Source: DATKDP01 sp035546335
GTDB taxonomy: Bacteria; Acidobacteriota; Thermoanaerobaculia; Gp7-AA8
Reading direction: 5' to 3'
Assembly: GCA_035546335.1 (NCBI GenBank)
Contig: DATKDP010000111.1
Coordinates: 62,001 to 126,000 of the forward strand
Length of the DNA stretch: 64,000 bases
Below are positions 28,414 to 37,667 of the stretch, piece after piece. The notes beneath the pieces are model-generated. The model made no database searches. It was not told the DNA's origin and saw only the letters and a list, made by a program, of their open reading frames with translations. Within the stretch, counting starts at the first letter, position 1. Every line of letters begins with the position of its first letter. A program made the translations under genes and the position numbers.

Positions 28414-30326
28414 TACTTGTAGCTCCTTTGCGTCAGCTTCACGCTCTCGAACTCCAGCGGCTCCTTCTGCAGCACGGGCGCCTCGTCGTCTCCTCGGAAC
28501 TGCCACGCGGCTACGTAGGTAAAGTCGTCGTCGTTGCGCTTCGCTTCTCCTTCGGCCGTCTGATGCTCGACGCGGAAGTGGCCGCCGGCCGACTCCTCGC
28601 GGTCCAATGCGTCGAGACACATCAGCTCGGCCAGCTCGAAGTAGTCGGCCACGCGTCCGGCCTTCTCCAGACTCTGATTCAGCTCCTCCCCCCCGCCGCC
28701 GACGCGGACGTTGCTCCAGTAGTCGTCGCGAAGAGTGCGGATCCGCTCGATCGCGGCGGACAGCCCTTCCCTGCTCCGCGCCATGCCGCAATGGTTCCAG
28801 GTGATCGTACCGAGCTCCTTGTGAAACGAGTCGACGGTCCTGGTTCCGCTTGTCGCGAGAAGACGCTCGACCCGGCCGCGCACTTCGCGCTCGGCGTCGC
28901 CGAACGCGCTCTCGTCGACCGCCGGTTTCTGCCCCAGCTTCGTCGCCAGATAATCGCCGATGCTGTACGGAAGAATGAAGTATCCGTCGGCGAGTCCCTG
29001 CATCAGAGCGCTCGCTCCCAGGCGGTTGGCGCCGTGATCGGAGAAATTCGCCTCGCCGATCACGTAGAGTCCTTCGATGTTGCTCATCAGGTTGTAGTCG
29101 ACCCAGAGCCCCCCCATCGTGTAATGGGGCGCCGGATAGATCCGCATCGGAGCCTCGAACGGATTCTCGGCGGTGATGTCGTGGTACATCTCGAAGAGAT
29201 TGCCGTAGCGCTCTTCGATCGTCTTCCGCCCGAGCCGTCCGATGGAATCGCGAAAGTCGAGATAAACGCCGCGGCCGTTGGCGCCGACTCCCTTTCCTTC
29301 GTCGCAAACCTCTTTCGCATTGCGCGAGGCGACGTCGCGCGGTACGAGATTCCCGAACCCGGGATACTTCCGCTCCAGGAAGTAATCGCGCTCGTCATCC
29401 GGAATCTGATGCGGAGGGCGATTGTCGCCCGGCTTCTTCGGAACCCAGATGCGCCCGTCGTTGCGTAGCGATTCGCTCATCAGGGTGAGCTTCGACTGAT
29501 AGTCTCCCGTCTGCGGGATGCACGTCGGGTGGATCTGCGTGTAGCAGGGATTGCCGAAGAGTGCTCCCTTCCGGTACGCCCGCCAGATCGCGGTGGCGTT
29601 CGACTGCTTCGCGTTGGTCGACAGATAGTAGACGTTCGCGTAGCCGCCCGTCCCCAGGACGACGGCGTCGGCCGCATGCGACTCGATCGTTCCGCTGATC
29701 AGGTCGCGGGTGATGATGCCGCGCGCCTGGCCGTCGACGACGACCAGGTCGAGCATTTCCGTGCGCGGATGAATCCTGACCGATCCCCGATTCGCCTGGC
29801 GCTCCAGCGCCTGGTAGGCGCCGAGGAGAAGCTGCTGGCCGGTCTGCCCGCGGGCGTAGAAGGTGCGTGAAACCTGCACGCCGCCGAACGACCGATTCTC
29901 GAGATGGCCGGCGTACTCCCGTGCGAACGGCACACCCTGGGCGACGCACTGGTCGATGATGTTGACGCTCAGCTCGGCGAGCCGGTAGACGTTCGCTTCG
30001 CGCGACCGGTAGTCGCCTCCCTTGATCGTGTCGTAGAAGAGGCGCCAGACGCTGTCGCCGTCGTTCTGGTAATTCTTCGCTGCGTTGATGCCCCCCTGCG
30101 CGGCGATCGAATGCGCGCGACGGGGGCTGTCGTGAAACACGAAACACTCGACGTTGTAGCCGAGCTCCCCGAGCGAGGCGGCAGCCGAGGCGCCGGCGAG
30201 CCCGGCGCCGACGACAATGATGTCGAACTTCCGTTTGTTGTTCGGGTTGACCAGCTTGTAGTCGAACTTCGCCTTCTCCCACTTCTTCGGGAGCGGGCCG
30301 TCGGGAACTTTCGACTTCAATTCCAT
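28413..30326 (-). CDS. sdhA: Succinate dehydrogenase / fumarate reductase flavoprotein subunit
   Basis: A 637-residue flavoprotein. The FAD motif is IIVVGAGLAGASAAASL, and the His expected to carry the covalent FAD lies in RRAHSIAAQGGINAA. Substrate-site blocks such as HPTCIPQTGDYQSKLTLMSE and the C-terminal capping domain are intact. Length and the single b-type membrane gene place it with the B. subtilis/Wolinella group, which usually works with menaquinone. ATG 30326 is chosen: GGAGACC lies just ahead of it, while ATG 30338 has no ribosome site. Confidence 0.95.
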   Translation of the reverse strand: MELKSKVPDGPLPKKWEKAKFDYKLVNPNNKRKFDIIVVGAGLAGASAAASLGELGYNVECFVFHDSPRRAHSIAAQGGINAAKNYQNDGDSVWRLFYDTIKGGDYRSREANVYRLAELSVNIIDQCVAQGVPFAREYAGHLENRSFGGVQVSRTFYARGQTGQQLLLGAYQALERQANRGSVRIHPRTEMLDLVVVDGQARGIITRDLISGTIESHAADAVVLGTGGYANVYYLSTNAKQSNATAIWRAYRKGALFGNPCYTQIHPTCIPQTGDYQSKLTLMSESLRNDGRIWVPKKPGDNRPPHQIPDDERDYFLERKYPGFGNLVPRDVASRNAKEVCDEGKGVGANGRGVYLDFRDSIGRLGRKTIEERYGNLFEMYHDITAENPFEAPMRIYPAPHYTMGGLWVDYNLMSNIEGLYVIGEANFSDHGANRLGASALMQGLADGYFILPYSIGDYLATKLGQKPAVDESAFGDAEREVRGRVERLLATSGTRTVDSFHKELGTITWNHCGMARSREGLSAAIERIRTLRDDYWSNVRVGGGGEELNQSLEKAGRVADYFELAELMCLDALDREESAGGHFRVEHQTAEGEAKRNDDDFTYVAAWQFRGDDEAPVLQKEPLEFESVKLTQRSYK

Positions 30327-30354
30327 AGAGGTCTCCATCGATCGCAGCCCCGGC

Positions 30355-31032
30355 TCATCGGACGATTCCGGTCATGACGGCGATCGGGAACGAAATGTTG
30401 CCCAGAGTGATGATCAGCGCGAATGCCGTAGCGAACGAGCGGCGCCACGCGTTGAAGCGAGGGTTGTTCAGACCGGTCGACTGGAACATGCTCCAGAGTC
30501 CGTGATAGAGGTGCAGCCCCAGCGCGAGATTCGCCACGATGTAGAAGAGACTCACCCACCAGACCTTGAACCCCGAAACGACATTCTCGTAGGGGCGTCC
30601 TTCGATGAATTCGGGATGTGCATCCCCGGTCGTCAGGTGCAGCAGGTGATAGATGATGAAGAGGAGGATGATCACGCCGCCCCAGCGCATCGTTCGCGCG
30701 GCGTAGGTCGCGGCGGCGTAGTCCTTTTTTTCGTAGTCCACCGGACGCGCACAACGGTTCATCAGAACGAGCTGTGTGGCGGCCTGAATGTGAAGCCAGA
30801 CGGCGGCGAGGAGGGCGATCCGAGTGATCCAGAGGATGCCGCTCTCGGGAAAGGCCGGCGCACCGATGACGCGAAGCCACTCGCCGTAGTGGTTCATCTG
30901 GTCGGGGCCGAGATAGAGCTTGAGGTTCCCGACCATGTGGAGGAAGACCCAGGCGAAGATGAGCGCCCCGGTGACGGCCATGACGACTTTCTTGCCGAGC
31001 GACGAGCGGTAAAAACTCAGAATCCACGACAT
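30355..31032 (-). CDS. sdhC: Succinate dehydrogenase cytochrome b558 subunit
   Basis: A 225-residue membrane protein with five predicted helices. Candidate heme ligands are the histidines in FAWVFLHMVGNL, VWLHIQAAT, IIYHLLHLTTG and GLHLYHGLW, matching the dihaem B. subtilis-type cytochrome b558. It anchors SdhAB and reduces quinone. ATG 31032 follows GAGGTGA at a good distance; GTG 31044 is less likely. First gene of sdhCAB, 28 bases before sdhA. Confidence 0.93.
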   Translation of the reverse strand: MSWILSFYRSSLGKKVVMAVTGALIFAWVFLHMVGNLKLYLGPDQMNHYGEWLRVIGAPAFPESGILWITRIALLAAVWLHIQAATQLVLMNRCARPVDYEKKDYAAATYAARTMRWGGVIILLFIIYHLLHLTTGDAHPEFIEGRPYENVVSGFKVWWVSLFYIVANLALGLHLYHGLWSMFQSTGLNNPRFNAWRRSFATAFALIITLGNISFPIAVMTGIVR

Positions 31033-31145
31033 CGGGTGGTTCACCTCACGACGTGTGTGTGCGGAGAGGCGTGGTCAGCATCCGTGCGACCCGCTGTCCG
31101 GCGGACAGCGACAATCATATCGGCCGGAGAGGGGGAAAGAAAAGA

Positions 31146-31190
31146 GGTGGGTAGATGGTAGATGGCAGATGGCAGATAGCAGATAGGCAG
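31146..31190. repeat. Heptamer tract GTAGATG/GCAGATG/GCAGATA
   Basis: Six or more 7-bp units in a row upstream of sdhC. The sdhC-moaA spacer (31033-31415) otherwise contains the family H copy and no gene. Confidence 0.7.
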
Positions 31191-31198
31191 AGCGACGC

Positions 31199-31252
31199 CA
31201 GGTGGCCGAAGATTCCGATCTTCGGCCCGGTGACGGACGATGCCGTGAACCA
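31199..31252 (-). repeat. Family H short dispersed repeat, copy 2
   Basis: It reads CCGAAGATTCCGATCTTCGG, a near-perfect palindrome, with flanks matching 1140-1190 in inverted orientation. Confidence 0.7.
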
Positions 31253-31415
31253 TCGGGCACGATTCTTCAGGATCTCGTGTACGCTCGCCGCTGCGGGTCA
31301 GGATGACGAGAGCACGCGGGCCTTCTTCACTACACCGGCGCGCAAGGGCCGTTGCCCGAGCTCGGGATGACAACGGGGACGTTTCGATGTTGTGACTGCC
31401 GGACGCGACGACCTG

Positions 31416-32420
31416 ATGACGACCGATCGATTACAACGCCCGCTCCGCGATCTGCGCATCTCGGTGACCGATCGCTGCAACTTCCGCTGCGTCTATTGCA
31501 TGCCGAAGGAGGTTTTCGGCCGCGACTACGAGTTTCTTTCACCGCAGCTTCTCCTCTCGTTCGAGGAGATCACGCGGCTGGCCCGGATCTTCGTCGGACT
31601 CGGAATCGAAAAGATCCGCCTCACCGGAGGCGAGCCGCTCATCCGGCGCGATCTCGAAAAGCTGGTGGCGATGCTGGTGGGCATCGAAGGCCTGCGCGAT
31701 CTGACGCTGACGACGAACGGCTCGCTCCTCGCGGCAAAGGCACATGCGCTGCGTGATGCAGGCCTGAGTCGCGTCAGCGTCAGTCTCGATTCGCTCGACG
31801 ACGCCGTGTTTCGGGAGATGAACGACGTCGACTTTCCCGTCGATCGTGTTCTCGAAGGAATCGAGGCGGCGCGCGATGCGGGATTCTCGCCGATCAAGAT
31901 CAACATGGTCGTCAGGCGCGGCCTCAACGAGCATACCGTGGTCGACATGGCACGCTACTTCCGGCACGAAGGAACGATCCTCCGCCTGATCGAGTACATG
32001 GATGTCGGATCGACGAACGGCTGGCGGCTCGACGACGTCGTTCCCGCTGCCGAGCTCCTTCGCATGATCGATGCGGAAATGCCGCTCGAGCCGGTCGATC
32101 CGAACTATCGCGGAGAAGTGGCGCAGCGCTACCGCTATCGGGACGGCGGCGGCGAGATCGGCATCATCGCTTCCGTCTCCCACCCCTTCTGCGGCGACTG
32201 CACCCGCATCCGCCTCTCCTCCGACGGATCGCTCTTCACCTGTCTTTTCGCTTCGCGCGGACATGATCTCCGAGCTCTGCTGCGCAGCGGCAGCAGCGAC
32301 CAGGCGATCGACGAGGCGATCCGGCGCATCTGGCAACTCCGCGATGATCGATACTCCGAGCTGCGCGCCGAAGAGACCGCGGCGCTGCCGAAGGTCGAGA
32401 TGTCGCGCATCGGAGGGTGA
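31416..32420 (+). CDS. moaA: GTP 3',8-cyclase, molybdenum cofactor synthesis
   Basis: A 334-residue radical SAM enzyme catalysing the first step of molybdopterin synthesis. The N-terminal cluster motif is CNFRCVYC, followed by GGEPLIRRDLEKL. The second cluster is bound by CGDCTRIRLSSDGSLFTC, and the protein ends in the conserved Gly-Gly tail (MSRIGG) required for activity. ATG 31416 is preferred over GTG 31392. No other moa gene is adjacent. Confidence 0.95.
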   Translation: MTTDRLQRPLRDLRISVTDRCNFRCVYCMPKEVFGRDYEFLSPQLLLSFEEITRLARIFVGLGIEKIRLTGGEPLIRRDLEKLVAMLVGIEGLRDLTLTTNGSLLAAKAHALRDAGLSRVSVSLDSLDDAVFREMNDVDFPVDRVLEGIEAARDAGFSPIKINMVVRRGLNEHTVVDMARYFRHEGTILRLIEYMDVGSTNGWRLDDVVPAAELLRMIDAEMPLEPVDPNYRGEVAQRYRYRDGGGEIGIIASVSHPFCGDCTRIRLSSDGSLFTCLFASRGHDLRALLRSGSSDQAIDEAIRRIWQLRDDRYSELRAEETAALPKVEMSRIGG

Positions 32421-32421
32421 G

Positions 32422-32520
32422 GAGGGAGGGAAGGGTGAAGGGTGAAGGGTGAAGGACAAATAGCAAATAGCAGATAGCAGATGCATATCGCAGATGGCAA
32501 ATGGCAGATCGCAGATGGAC
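32422..32520. repeat. Heptamer tract GGGTGAA then GCAGATN
   Basis: Three GGGTGAA units directly after moaA pass into AGCAAAT, AGCAGAT and GCAGATG units without loss of the 7-bp register. A family B element follows. Confidence 0.75.
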
Positions 32521-32535
32521 AGCAGACGGCGGATT

Positions 32536-32634
32536 TTCGTAGGGGCGAAGCATTTGCGCGCAGGCAGCGGCAGCAGGCTCGCGTGACTGCAACGCAGCGC
32601 AATAGCTTCGCCCGGGTGCTTGGGACACTGTGAC
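32536..32634 (+). repeat. Family B element, copy 4
   Basis: Ends are GTAGGGGCGAAGCATTTGCG and GCGCAATAGCTTCGCC. The interior is closer to copy 5 (GCAGGCTCGCGTGAC) than to copies 1, 2 and 6, so at least two subfamilies exist. Confidence 0.88.
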
Positions 32635-32773
32635 ATCCGCGTCGGCGATTGAAAGCCGTACGTAACTGGAATGTTGATTGACGCCGCGGGAGTTTCCCCG
32701 GTAGTCTCGCGCGGTGTGCGCTAAGCCGGCGCGCCGCTCTCCATCTCGTCCAATGAACCGAAAGGAATCTTCC

Positions 32774-35700
32774 ATGCATCGATTCATCGCCATTCTTGTC
32801 GCCCTGACATTCTCCTTCGCCGGAGTGGTTCTCGCCGCTGCTCCGAAGCACGACGAAAAGAAGGAGGAGCCCGCGGCCTCGATCGAGCCGGTGCAGGAGA
32901 AGACGGAAGACCAGAAGGAAGACGAGAAGAAGGATGAAAAATGGGATGTCGACAAACCGCTCGGCCCTCGCTACGACGTGGCGATCGACACCGATCGGGG
33001 AACGTGGATGAGCCTCGACGTCTCACCGAAGGGCGATCTGGTCGTCTTCGATCTTCTCGGCGACCTCTACACCGTTCCGATCGGCGGCGGTGATGCGACC
33101 CCGATCACCAGCGGCATCGCCTGGGACGAGAATCCGCGCTTCAGCCCCGACGGCCGCTTCATCGCATTCACCAGCGACCGTTCCGGAGGAGACAACATCT
33201 GGGTGATCCGGGCCGACGGCTCGAGTCCGCAGCAGGTGACCAGGGAGACGTTCCGCCTTCTGAACAGCCCCGTCTGGACTCCCGACAGCCAGTTCATCGC
33301 CGCGCGCAAACACTTCACCTCGCGCCGTTCGGCCGGAGCGGGTGAGATCTGGCTCTACCATCGAAGCGGCGGCGAAGGGCTGCAGATGACGAAGCGGCCG
33401 AACGACCAGAAGGATCTGGGCGAGCCCGCTTTCTCTCCCGACGGGCGCTACCTCTATTACAGCCAGGATGTCACGCCGGGATCGACGTTCGAGTACAACA
33501 AGAACCCCCATACCGAGATCTACGCGATTGAGCGTCTCGACCGCCGGAGCGGCGAGACCGAGCGGTTCGTCTCCGGTCCGGGAGGATCGATTCGACCGAC
33601 GCCGTCACCCGATGGAAAGCAGCTGGCATTCATCCGCCGCGTCGGAGGAAAGTCGACGCTCTTCATCAAGGATCTTCAGTCGGGCTCCGAGCGACCGATC
33701 TTCCGCGAGCTCGATCGAGACATGCAGGAGACGTGGGCGATTCACGGCGTCTATCCCTCGATGGCCTGGACCCCCGACAATCGTTCGATCGTGCTCTGGG
33801 CCGGCGGAAAGATCCAGCGCGTGGAAACAGCGAGCGGGAATGTGACACCGATTCCATTTCGCGTGCGGACGACGCTGAGCGTTCAGGAAGCTCTTCGGTT
33901 TCCGATCGCGGCGGCGCCGGACACCTTCGATGTGCGGGTGCTGCGCTGGGTCGAAGTCTCGCCGAAGAGTGATCAGGTCGTCTACCAGGCGCTCGGCCAT
34001 CTCTATGTCCGCGATCTTCCGTCCGGCACGCCGCGCCGCCTGACGAAACAGTCGGACCATTTCGAGCTCTACCCTTCGTATTCACGCGACGGGAAGTCGA
34101 TCGTCTATACGACGTGGGACGATCAGAAGCTCGGATCGATTCGAATCGCGCCCTCACGAGGGGGTGAAGGACGCGTGATCAGCGCTCAGCCGGGACACTA
34201 CATCGAGCCGGTGTTCAGTCCCGACGGATCGCGCATCGTCTATCGCTCGGTGAGCGGTGGCGGCATCGTCTCGCCTCACTGGTCGCTCGACACCGGGATC
34301 CACACGCTCTCTACCTCCGGGGGGAAACCGGTCCTGGTCACCAGGAGCGGCATTTCGCCGCAGTTCGGGGCGGCGAACGATCGCGTCTACCTTCTCGAGC
34401 TGGGCGACGAGGACAAACGATCGCTGGTCAGCATCGAGCTCGACGGAAGCGATCGCCGCACGCATCTGGTGAGCGAGCAGGCGATCGACTACCGACTCTC
34501 GCCCGACGAGCGATGGGTGGCGTTCACCGAGCGCTTCAACGCCCACATCATTCCGTTCGTCGCCACGGGTAGGAGCATCGAGATCGGCCCCGACACGAAG
34601 GCGATTCCGATTGCACGCGTCTCACGCGACGCCGGAAATTACGTGCACTGGTCCGGTGACAGCCGGACACTCTACTGGTCCCTCGGGCCCGAGCTGTTCC
34701 GGCGCGATCTGACCGAGGTCTTCTCATTCCTCGATGGAGCGCCGGAGAAACTGCCCGAGGCCCCGGCTGGCGGCCTCCAAATCGGATTCAGCCGGAAGTA
34801 TGACGTTCCGGCGGGAGCCATCGCGCTGACGGGAGCACGCATCATCACGATGAGGGGAGACGAAGTCCTCGAGGATGGAACGATCGTGATCGAAGGGAAC
34901 CGGATCATGGCGGTAGGCGCGCGGAGTGCCGTCGATGTTCCGGTGCGCGCCACCGTCGTCGACGCCTCCGGCAAGACGATCATCCCTGGTCTGATCGACG
35001 TTCACTGGCATGGGGACATGGGAGCTCGCCAGATCATTCCGCGACAGAACTGGTACAACTACGCGGCGCTCGCGTTCGGCGTCACCACGATTCACGATCC
35101 GTCGAACGACACCAACGAGATCTTCGCCTCCAGCGAGCTCGCAAAGGCAGGAATGATCACGGCGCCGCGTACCTTCTCGACGGGAACCATTCTCTACGGG
35201 GCGAAGGCGCCCTTCACCGCCGTGATCAACAACCTCGAAGAAGCGAGAACGCATCTGCGGAGGATGAAAGCGGTCGGCGCCTTCAGCGTCAAGAGCTACA
35301 ACCAGCCGAGGCGCGACCAGCGCCAGCAGGTGATTCAGGCGGCGCGCGAGCTCGAGATGATGGTCGTCCCTGAAGGCGGCTCGCTCTTTCCGCACAACAT
35401 GAACATGATCGTCGACGGCCACACCGGAATCGAGCACTCGATTCCCGTGGCCAGCATCTACGAGGATGTTCTTCAACTCTGGTCGCGGACGCGGACCGGC
35501 TACACGCCGACCCTCGTCGTCGGATACGGAGGGGTGTGGGGCGAGAACTACTGGTATCAGAAGACGAACGTCTGGGAGAACGCGCGACTGCTCACCTTCG
35601 TGCCGCGCGAGCTGATCGATGCGCGGGCGCGCCGTCGCACGATGATCCCCGATGAGGAGTTCAATCACATCAGCAACGCTCGCATCACGAAAGAGCTTCT

Positions 35701-36094
35701 CGACGCCGGCGTTTCGATTCAGCTCGGTGCGCACGGACAGCGTGAAGGGCTCGCGGCGCATTGGGAGATGTGGATGTTCGTCCAGGGAGGCATGTCGCCG
35801 CACGAGGCCCTTCGCAGTTCCACCATCGCCGGCGCGCGCTATCTTGGCCTCGACCGCGAGATCGGCTCGCTCGAAGCCGGCAAGCTCGCCGACCTCGTCG
35901 TTCTCGATGCCGATCCCCTCGCCGACATCCGCAATTCCGAGTCGGTTCGCTACACCATGGTCAATGGCCGGCTCTACGATGCGATGACCATGCACGAGAT
36001 CGGCAATCACCCTCGCAAACGCCAGCCGTTCTTCTGGGAGGACGGCACCTCGGCGATGATTCCCTCTTCGGCGCTGGCGCACGACCACGACTAG
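32774..36094 (+). CDS. Secreted TolB-type beta-propeller fused to amidohydrolase
   Basis: A 1106-residue protein. It has a signal peptide (FIAILVALTFSFAGVVLAA), a Lys/Glu-rich linker, then a long WD40-like/TolB propeller region (about residues 50-690) with many FSPDGR-type blades. A C-terminal amidohydrolase follows: IPGLIDVHWHGDMG supplies the HxH, VKSYNQ a likely carboxylated Lys, IEHS and LGAHGQ further ligands, and LEAGKLADLVVLDADP the typical end. The fusion is known in Acidobacteria and Bacteroidetes as putative dipeptidase- or prolidase-like exported enzymes, but the substrate is not established. AAGGAA precedes the ATG. Confidence 0.85.
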   Translation: MHRFIAILVALTFSFAGVVLAAAPKHDEKKEEPAASIEPVQEKTEDQKEDEKKDEKWDVDKPLGPRYDVAIDTDRGTWMSLDVSPKGDLVVFDLLGDLYTVPIGGGDATPITSGIAWDENPRFSPDGRFIAFTSDRSGGDNIWVIRADGSSPQQVTRETFRLLNSPVWTPDSQFIAARKHFTSRRSAGAGEIWLYHRSGGEGLQMTKRPNDQKDLGEPAFSPDGRYLYYSQDVTPGSTFEYNKNPHTEIYAIERLDRRSGETERFVSGPGGSIRPTPSPDGKQLAFIRRVGGKSTLFIKDLQSGSERPIFRELDRDMQETWAIHGVYPSMAWTPDNRSIVLWAGGKIQRVETASGNVTPIPFRVRTTLSVQEALRFPIAAAPDTFDVRVLRWVEVSPKSDQVVYQALGHLYVRDLPSGTPRRLTKQSDHFELYPSYSRDGKSIVYTTWDDQKLGSIRIAPSRGGEGRVISAQPGHYIEPVFSPDGSRIVYRSVSGGGIVSPHWSLDTGIHTLSTSGGKPVLVTRSGISPQFGAANDRVYLLELGDEDKRSLVSIELDGSDRRTHLVSEQAIDYRLSPDERWVAFTERFNAHIIPFVATGRSIEIGPDTKAIPIARVSRDAGNYVHWSGDSRTLYWSLGPELFRRDLTEVFSFLDGAPEKLPEAPAGGLQIGFSRKYDVPAGAIALTGARIITMRGDEVLEDGTIVIEGNRIMAVGARSAVDVPVRATVVDASGKTIIPGLIDVHWHGDMGARQIIPRQNWYNYAALAFGVTTIHDPSNDTNEIFASSELAKAGMITAPRTFSTGTILYGAKAPFTAVINNLEEARTHLRRMKAVGAFSVKSYNQPRRDQRQQVIQAARELEMMVVPEGGSLFPHNMNMIVDGHTGIEHSIPVASIYEDVLQLWSRTRTGYTPTLVVGYGGVWGENYWYQKTNVWENARLLTFVPRELIDARARRRTMIPDEEFNHISNARITKELLDAGVSIQLGAHGQREGLAAHWEMWMFVQGGMSPHEALRSSTIAGARYLGLDREIGSLEAGKLADLVVLDADPLADIRNSESVRYTMVNGRLYDAMTMHEIGNHPRKRQPFFWEDGTSAMIPSSALAHDHD

Positions 36095-36203
36095 TTGTTA
36101 GACAGTTGCCGATCGCAGATGAGAGAGAGGCGAGAGGCGAAGAGCCGAGAGACGAGAGACGAGGAACACCAAACCGAGTCATCCCACCCCACACCCTATT
36201 CTC

Positions 36204-36313
36204 CCGTCATCCTGAGCGAGGCGGGGGGGTGGGCGTGAGCGAAGGATCTGCGTTCTCAGACAGTTGCCGATCGCAGATCCTTCACTCACACCCCGGCCTC
36301 GTTCAGGATGACG
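36204..36313. repeat. Family G long hairpin (GTCATCCTGA element)
   Basis: Left arm CCGTCATCCTGAGCGAGGC to GAAGGATCTGCG and right arm CGCAGATCCTTCACTCACA to CAGGATGACGG pair over about 45 bp with few mismatches. It lies between two convergent genes and could end transcription from both sides. GAGACGA heptamer tracts flank it (36115-36172 and 36333-36360). Confidence 0.8.
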
Positions 36314-36374
36314 GCAAGGCCCATGTCTTTTGAAGTCTCTCGTCTCTCGCCTTCGCTCAGGATCACGGCGCGTA

Positions 36375-37568
36375 TCACAGAACGTTGTAGATCAGCTCAC
36401 TCGTGCCGAAGCGAACGACGTCGTTGTCCTGGAGGAGCTTGGAGAAGATCCGGGTTCCGTTCACGAAGGTTCCGTTGCGGCTGGAGAGGTCCTCGAGGAC
36501 GTAGCCTTCGGGGCCCTTGTAGATGCGGGCATGGTGTCCCGAGATGCTGAGGTCCGACAGTTGGATCTGATTCTCTCGCAGCCTTCCGATTCGATATTCC
36601 TGGTCGGTGAGAGAAAAGGCCACCGCCGGGTCCAACTTGAGGCGAAGGCGGGCCACGGTCGTCTTGACGACATCGCGAAAGGAGAGCCTCGCCTCCGGTG
36701 AGACGATCAGATTCCGGTCGTCTTCGGAGATCACATGCACCGTGGGGTCATCGTTCGTCAGCAGCGTCGAATCCTGTCTCATCGTCGCCGACGCATCGTC
36801 CAGACTCTTCCCGCCCGTCTGGTTCGCCTGGTCGGTCTGGTCGTGATCGGACGCCCTGGTGACCGGCTCGATCAGCTTGTTCGAGTAGAGACCGTACACG
36901 AGCTTGTAGACCTGCAGGGCACTCTCGTCCGCTTCGCGCGCCAGCTGCTCGAGGTTGCGCTGACCGTTGATCAGAAACAACAGCTTCCACTCCTCGCGCG
37001 TCAACGTGATCTTTCCCTCGCTCTGCGGATTGCCTGAAACGCGGAAAACCACGCGACTATCGGGAAGAAGCTGGAGCAGGCGCTCCCATTCGTCGATGCG
37101 CCGTGCTCCCTCCATGATCAGATTCGTCAGATCGAGCGCGATGGTCACCGCGTAGGAGGGAAGATTCATGATGTCGGTGAATGAGAATCTGCCTTCCCCC
37201 CAGACGAAACAGTCGAAGATGATCTCGCACACCTGAATCTTGAGGAAATCGCGCAACTCTTCTTCGGTGATCAGCTGATGGCTGATCGCCACCTGCCCGA
37301 ACTTTTCGCCGGTGCGGATCATCTGCTCCTCGAGCTCCTGCAGCTGCTCGCGAGTCAGCCGCTTTGCCCGGTAGAGCACGGCGCCGAGGCGAAGATGATC
37401 CTGATTGGCCGCGGCGAAGACGAGCTCGCCGTCATCGTAGTAAATCGTCGCTTCATGCCGCTCTTTGGTGAGCTTCAGCGTTCCGCTCTTTCTCGTCGTA
37501 TTGAGAAAGGTCAGAACGTCCGGAAGTTTGAACGACTGCAGGCTGCCTTGAAGCGCCGACTCCATCAT
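36375..37568 (-). CDS. PATAN (DUF4388) and FHA domain protein
   Basis: A 397-residue cytoplasmic protein. The N-terminal PATAN domain starts ALQGSLQSFKLPDVLTFLN and contains GTLKLTKERHEATIYYDDGE. A helical middle part follows, then a disordered linker (HDQTDQANQTGG). The FHA domain at the C-terminus has YRIGRLREN, LSISGHHARI and SSRNGTFVNG, so its phosphothreonine pocket looks intact. The combination suggests a scaffold in a Ser/Thr kinase or two-component network. The start is ATG 37568 or 37565 after GAAGGGG. First of four minus-strand signalling genes in this region. Confidence 0.85.
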   Translation of the reverse strand: MMESALQGSLQSFKLPDVLTFLNTTRKSGTLKLTKERHEATIYYDDGELVFAAANQDHLRLGAVLYRAKRLTREQLQELEEQMIRTGEKFGQVAISHQLITEEELRDFLKIQVCEIIFDCFVWGEGRFSFTDIMNLPSYAVTIALDLTNLIMEGARRIDEWERLLQLLPDSRVVFRVSGNPQSEGKITLTREEWKLLFLINGQRNLEQLAREADESALQVYKLVYGLYSNKLIEPVTRASDHDQTDQANQTGGKSLDDASATMRQDSTLLTNDDPTVHVISEDDRNLIVSPEARLSFRDVVKTTVARLRLKLDPAVAFSLTDQEYRIGRLRENQIQLSDLSISGHHARIYKGPEGYVLEDLSSRNGTFVNGTRIFSKLLQDNDVVRFGTSELIYNVL

Positions 37569-37667
37569 CAACCCCTTCGGAAGAGCACCATTCTAGAGGA
37601 AGCCGCTGTGTGACCACAATTCTTCCATGGACAGGCAGGAAGAGGCCAGGGATGCGGTGTCTTTTCC

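Noticed and set aside
28428..29468. A 346-codon plus-strand frame opposite sdhA
   Set aside because: Antisense shadow of a clearly conserved gene.
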